From: Methylococcaceae bacterium
GTDB taxonomy: Bacteria > Pseudomonadota > Gammaproteobacteria > Methylococcales > Methylococcaceae
Assembly (NCBI GenBank): GCA_012026715.1
Contig: VEPB01000265.1
Coordinates: forward strand, 1-7,651
Direction: 5' to 3'
DNA: 7,651 bases
Shown: positions 5,567 to 7,651 of the stretch, piece by piece
Position numbering within the stretch: position 1 is the first letter of the stretch
How the letters are laid out: each line of letters starts with the position of its first letter
Translations under genes and position numbers: made by a program
Notes under the pieces: model-generated
Databases searched by the model: none
What the model was told of the DNA's origin: nothing
Seen by the model: only the letters and a program-made list of their open reading frames with translations

Positions 5567-7072
5567 GTGAATCCCCTCAAGAAGCTGGCGGGTCAGACCG
5601 CCGTTTACGGCCTGAGCACCATCGTCGGCCGTTTGCTCAACTACCTGCTGGTTCCGCTTTACACCTACCAGTTCGCAGACCCGCGCGATTACGGGGTCGT
5701 CACCGAGTTCTACGCCTACCTGTCTTTCCTCAACATCGTGTTGCTGTACGGGATGGAGACGGCCCTGTTCAATTTCTCGGCGAAACGGGATGATCCGGAA
5801 ACCGTGTTCGGCACCGCGCAGGGCTTCATCCTGCTGACCAGCGCGGTATTCCTTGCGGCCGGACTGAGCAGCGCCCAGTGGTTGGCGAACCTGCTGCAGC
5901 ATCCCGAGCACGCCGACTACGTGCGTTGGACGGTGTGGGTGCTGGCCCTCGATGCCCTCGCCGCCATTCCCTTCGCCCGGCTCCGCCTGCAACAGCGTGC
6001 CGGACGGTTTGCCGTCCTCAAGCTTGCCAACATCGGGGTGAACATCGCGGTCAACCTGGTGTTCATCGGCGCCGCCAAATGGGTCTACGATCACCCGGCC
6101 GATGGCGACTGGTCCCGCCTTGCCTGCCTGTATGACCCGGCCGTCGGCATCGGCTACGTGTTTCTCGCCAACATGGCGGCCAGCGCGTTGACCTTGGTGC
6201 TGCTCGCTCCGCAGTTGTTCGAGCGCAATGCCCGGATCGATCTCGCCCTGGGGCGGCGCATGCTGGGTTACGGGTTGCCGCTGCTGATCGCCGGCCTGGC
6301 GGGCATGGTGAACGAGACCCTCGACCGGGTGCTGCTCAAGTACCTGCTGCCGCCCGACCAGGGGCTGCTGCAATTGGGCATCTACGGCGCTTGCTACAAG
6401 GTGGCCGTGCTCATGAGCATCTTCATCCAGGCCTACCGCTATGCGGCCGAGCCCTTTTTCTTCGCGCACTACCGGCAAAAGGAGGGGCGCGAACTCTATG
6501 CCCTGACCATGAACGGGTTTGTCATCGCCTGTTCCGCCATCTTCCTGGCGGTGATGGTGAATCTGGGGTGGGTCCAGTATTTTGTCGGCACTGCCTATCG
6601 GGAGGGGCTGGGAGTCGTGCCCATCTTGCTGATGGCCAATCTCTGCCTGGGCGTGTTTTTCAACCTCTCCATCTGGTACAAGCTGACCGAGCAGACCCGC
6701 TACGGCAGCTATCTGACGCTGTGGGGGGCGGCGCTCACCTTAGGCCTGAACGGGTATTGGATTCCCCGCTTCGGCTATTGGGGGTCGGCGTGGGCGACCT
6801 TGATCTGTTACGCCAGCATGGCGGTCATTTCCTACCGGGTCGGCCAGCGCCACTTCCCGGTGGCCTACCGGCTCAAGCGTTTGCTGGGCTATCCCCTGGC
6901 GGCGGTAGCCTTGGCGGAACTGGCCACGGTCATTCAGGACTTGCCCTACTGGACCGATTTGGCGGTCCGAAATAGCCTGCTCGTGGCCTTTCTGGCAGGC
7001 GTGTGGACGGTGGAGAAGCTGGCTGGACGCAGGGGCCAAGCTACGGCAGGAAAAGCCCGAAGCAACGCCTGA
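5567..7072 (+). CDS. Polysaccharide/lipid-linked oligosaccharide flippase (MOP superfamily)
   Basis: Multi-pass membrane protein of 501 residues, a usual length for Wzx-like O-antigen or exopolysaccharide flippases. It carries about 12-14 hydrophobic segments. The N-terminus NPLKKLAGQTAVYGLSTIVG is a recurring opening of this family, and the two-lobed pattern with basic loops (FSAKRDD, RLRLQQRAGR) fits. Such proteins move undecaprenyl-linked sugar units across the inner membrane. The specific glycan cannot be told, and no glycosyltransferase is next to it. The start is GTG at 5567, chosen because the family opening begins there; no Shine-Dalgarno is evident upstream. It lies 36 nt after nsrR on the same strand, with no convincing terminator between, so it may be read from the nsrR promoter. 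I see no functional link to NO. The C-terminal tail after residue 480 is polar and poorly conserved in appearance. Confidence 0.87.
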   Translation: MNPLKKLAGQTAVYGLSTIVGRLLNYLLVPLYTYQFADPRDYGVVTEFYAYLSFLNIVLLYGMETALFNFSAKRDDPETVFGTAQGFILLTSAVFLAAGLSSAQWLANLLQHPEHADYVRWTVWVLALDALAAIPFARLRLQQRAGRFAVLKLANIGVNIAVNLVFIGAAKWVYDHPADGDWSRLACLYDPAVGIGYVFLANMAASALTLVLLAPQLFERNARIDLALGRRMLGYGLPLLIAGLAGMVNETLDRVLLKYLLPPDQGLLQLGIYGACYKVAVLMSIFIQAYRYAAEPFFFAHYRQKEGRELYALTMNGFVIACSAIFLAVMVNLGWVQYFVGTAYREGLGVVPILLMANLCLGVFFNLSIWYKLTEQTRYGSYLTLWGAALTLGLNGYWIPRFGYWGSAWATLICYASMAVISYRVGQRHFPVAYRLKRLLGYPLAAVALAELATVIQDLPYWTDLAVRNSLLVAFLAGVWTVEKLAGRRGQATAGKARSNA

Positions 7073-7172
7073 ACGAAATCCTCGGAAATCCGGTCAAACG
7101 GCGGCGGTGCGGATGCACCCTGCGCCCCTTGAAGGGCCAGGGCGGCGCGAACTTCAATTTTCCTGAGGCGGT

Positions 7173-7177
7173 AGGAG
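7173..7177 (+). promoter_or_regulatory. msrP ribosome binding site
   Basis: AGGAG lies 5 nt before the ATG at 7183 and fixes that start. Confidence 0.7.
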
Positions 7178-7182
7178 CACTT

Positions 7183-7651
7183 ATGCGTAAGCCCCAGTTC
7201 CCCAGAATTCCGAGTTCGGAAATCACGCCCCCGGAATGGTGCCGTCAGCGTCGGCGTTTCATCCGGCTGATGAGTGCGGGCAGCCTGGCGATCCCTTTTT
7301 CGCGTGCCTGGGCGGGCGAAAAGCTGGCAGCCTCCCGGCCCGAAGCCTACCGCCTGGCGGAAGAACTCACTCCGCTGAACGACGTCACCCAGTACAACAA
7401 TTTTTACGAGTTCGGCACCGACAAGGAGTCGCCCGCCCGCACTGCCGGTAGCCTCAAGACGCGGCCCTGGACGGTGACCGTGGAAGGCGAGGTGCGCAAG
7501 CCCAAGGTGTTCGATCTGGATGATCTGCTAAAGCTGGCAGCCCTGGAAGAGCGCGTCTACCGCCTCCGCTGCGTCGAAGCCTGGTCCATGGTGATTCCGT
7601 GGGTCGGCTACCCGCTGGCGGAACTGCTCAAGCGAGTCGAGCCCACCGGCA
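7183..7651 (+). CDS. msrP: Periplasmic methionine sulfoxide reductase catalytic subunit MsrP (YedY), 5' part
   Basis: Molybdopterin enzyme that reduces methionine sulfoxide in periplasmic proteins, normally fed by the haem membrane protein MsrQ. The first 156 residues are visible, about half of the usual length; the frame runs off the right edge. The N-terminus has a twin-arginine export signal (RRRFIR at 23-28, then a hydrophobic stretch to about 39 and a likely cleavage after AWA, 42-44). The family motifs LTPLNDVTQYNNFYEFG and GSLKTRPW follow. C130 in RLRCVEAWSM is the cysteine that binds the molybdenum, and VIPWVGYPL continues the match to E. coli MsrP. The start is supported by AGGAG 5 nt upstream. 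The gene sits 110 nt after the flippase. msrQ, if present, would lie outside the window. Induction by reactive chlorine or oxygen is known in E. coli; control here is not visible. Confidence 0.95.
   Translation, partial: MRKPQFPRIPSSEITPPEWCRQRRRFIRLMSAGSLAIPFSRAWAGEKLAASRPEAYRLAEELTPLNDVTQYNNFYEFGTDKESPARTAGSLKTRPWTVTVEGEVRKPKVFDLDDLLKLAALEERVYRLRCVEAWSMVIPWVGYPLAELLKRVEPTG

Noticed and set aside
5078..6478. Long minus-strand open frame (466 codons) opposite nsrR and the flippase
   Set aside because: It lies antisense to two well recognised proteins, its translation is low-complexity and rich in Q, H, E and R without a family motif, and GC-rich DNA commonly leaves such frames open.
7106..7148. 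Hairpins after the flippase (GGTGC-GGAT-GCACC at 7106-7119, and GCGCC/GGCGC arms at 7122-7148) as a terminator
   Set aside because: Stems are only 5 bp and no T-run follows directly; short GC stems are expected by chance in this DNA.
7129..7159. Possible promoter for msrP (TTGAAG ... TCAATT)
   Set aside because: The -10 match is poor and the spacing is 19 nt; not convincing.

Overview
The window looks like chromosomal DNA from a GC-rich (by eye a little over 60 %) proteobacterium. Protein resemblance points to the Gammaproteobacteria. The combination of cNOR, group I truncated haemoglobin and an Fe-S flavoreductase would fit a denitrifying or methanotrophic lineage such as Methylococcaceae, but no gene here fixes the genus.

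Left part, minus strand (about 4894 down to 1): six genes packed head to tail as one apparent operon, in transcription order: group I truncated haemoglobin (glbN-like), a [2Fe-2S]/FAD/NAD(P)H oxidoreductase, an HPP-family membrane protein with two CBS domains, a 104-residue unidentified membrane protein, norC and norB (norB runs off the left edge). Junctions are short or overlapping: 25 nt gap, 35 nt overlap, ATGA-type overlap, 13 nt gap, 3 nt gap.

Centre (4895-5071): a divergent, AT-rich control region. It holds a good match to the core of the NsrR operator, a candidate promoter towards the globin operon and a candidate promoter towards nsrR. The two promoters share almost the same -35 bases.

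Right part, plus strand: nsrR (Rrf2-family NO sensor with three cysteines), an MOP-superfamily polysaccharide flippase with a GTG start, and the first 156 codons of msrP (periplasmic molybdopterin methionine sulfoxide reductase).

Working model: NO is sensed by the Fe-S cluster of NsrR, which then releases the divergent operon. The operon offers two routes for NO: oxygen-dependent oxidation to nitrate by the globin, possibly fed by the adjacent reductase (a split version of flavohaemoglobin), and reduction to N2O at the membrane by NorCB. The HPP protein may move nitrite or nitrate. The flippase has no obvious link to NO; msrP repairs oxidised periplasmic proteins and may or may not belong to the same stress response. 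The most novel element is the compact grouping of a two-gene NO dioxygenase candidate, an HPP-CBS protein and an unknown small membrane protein with norCB under one NsrR-type switch.
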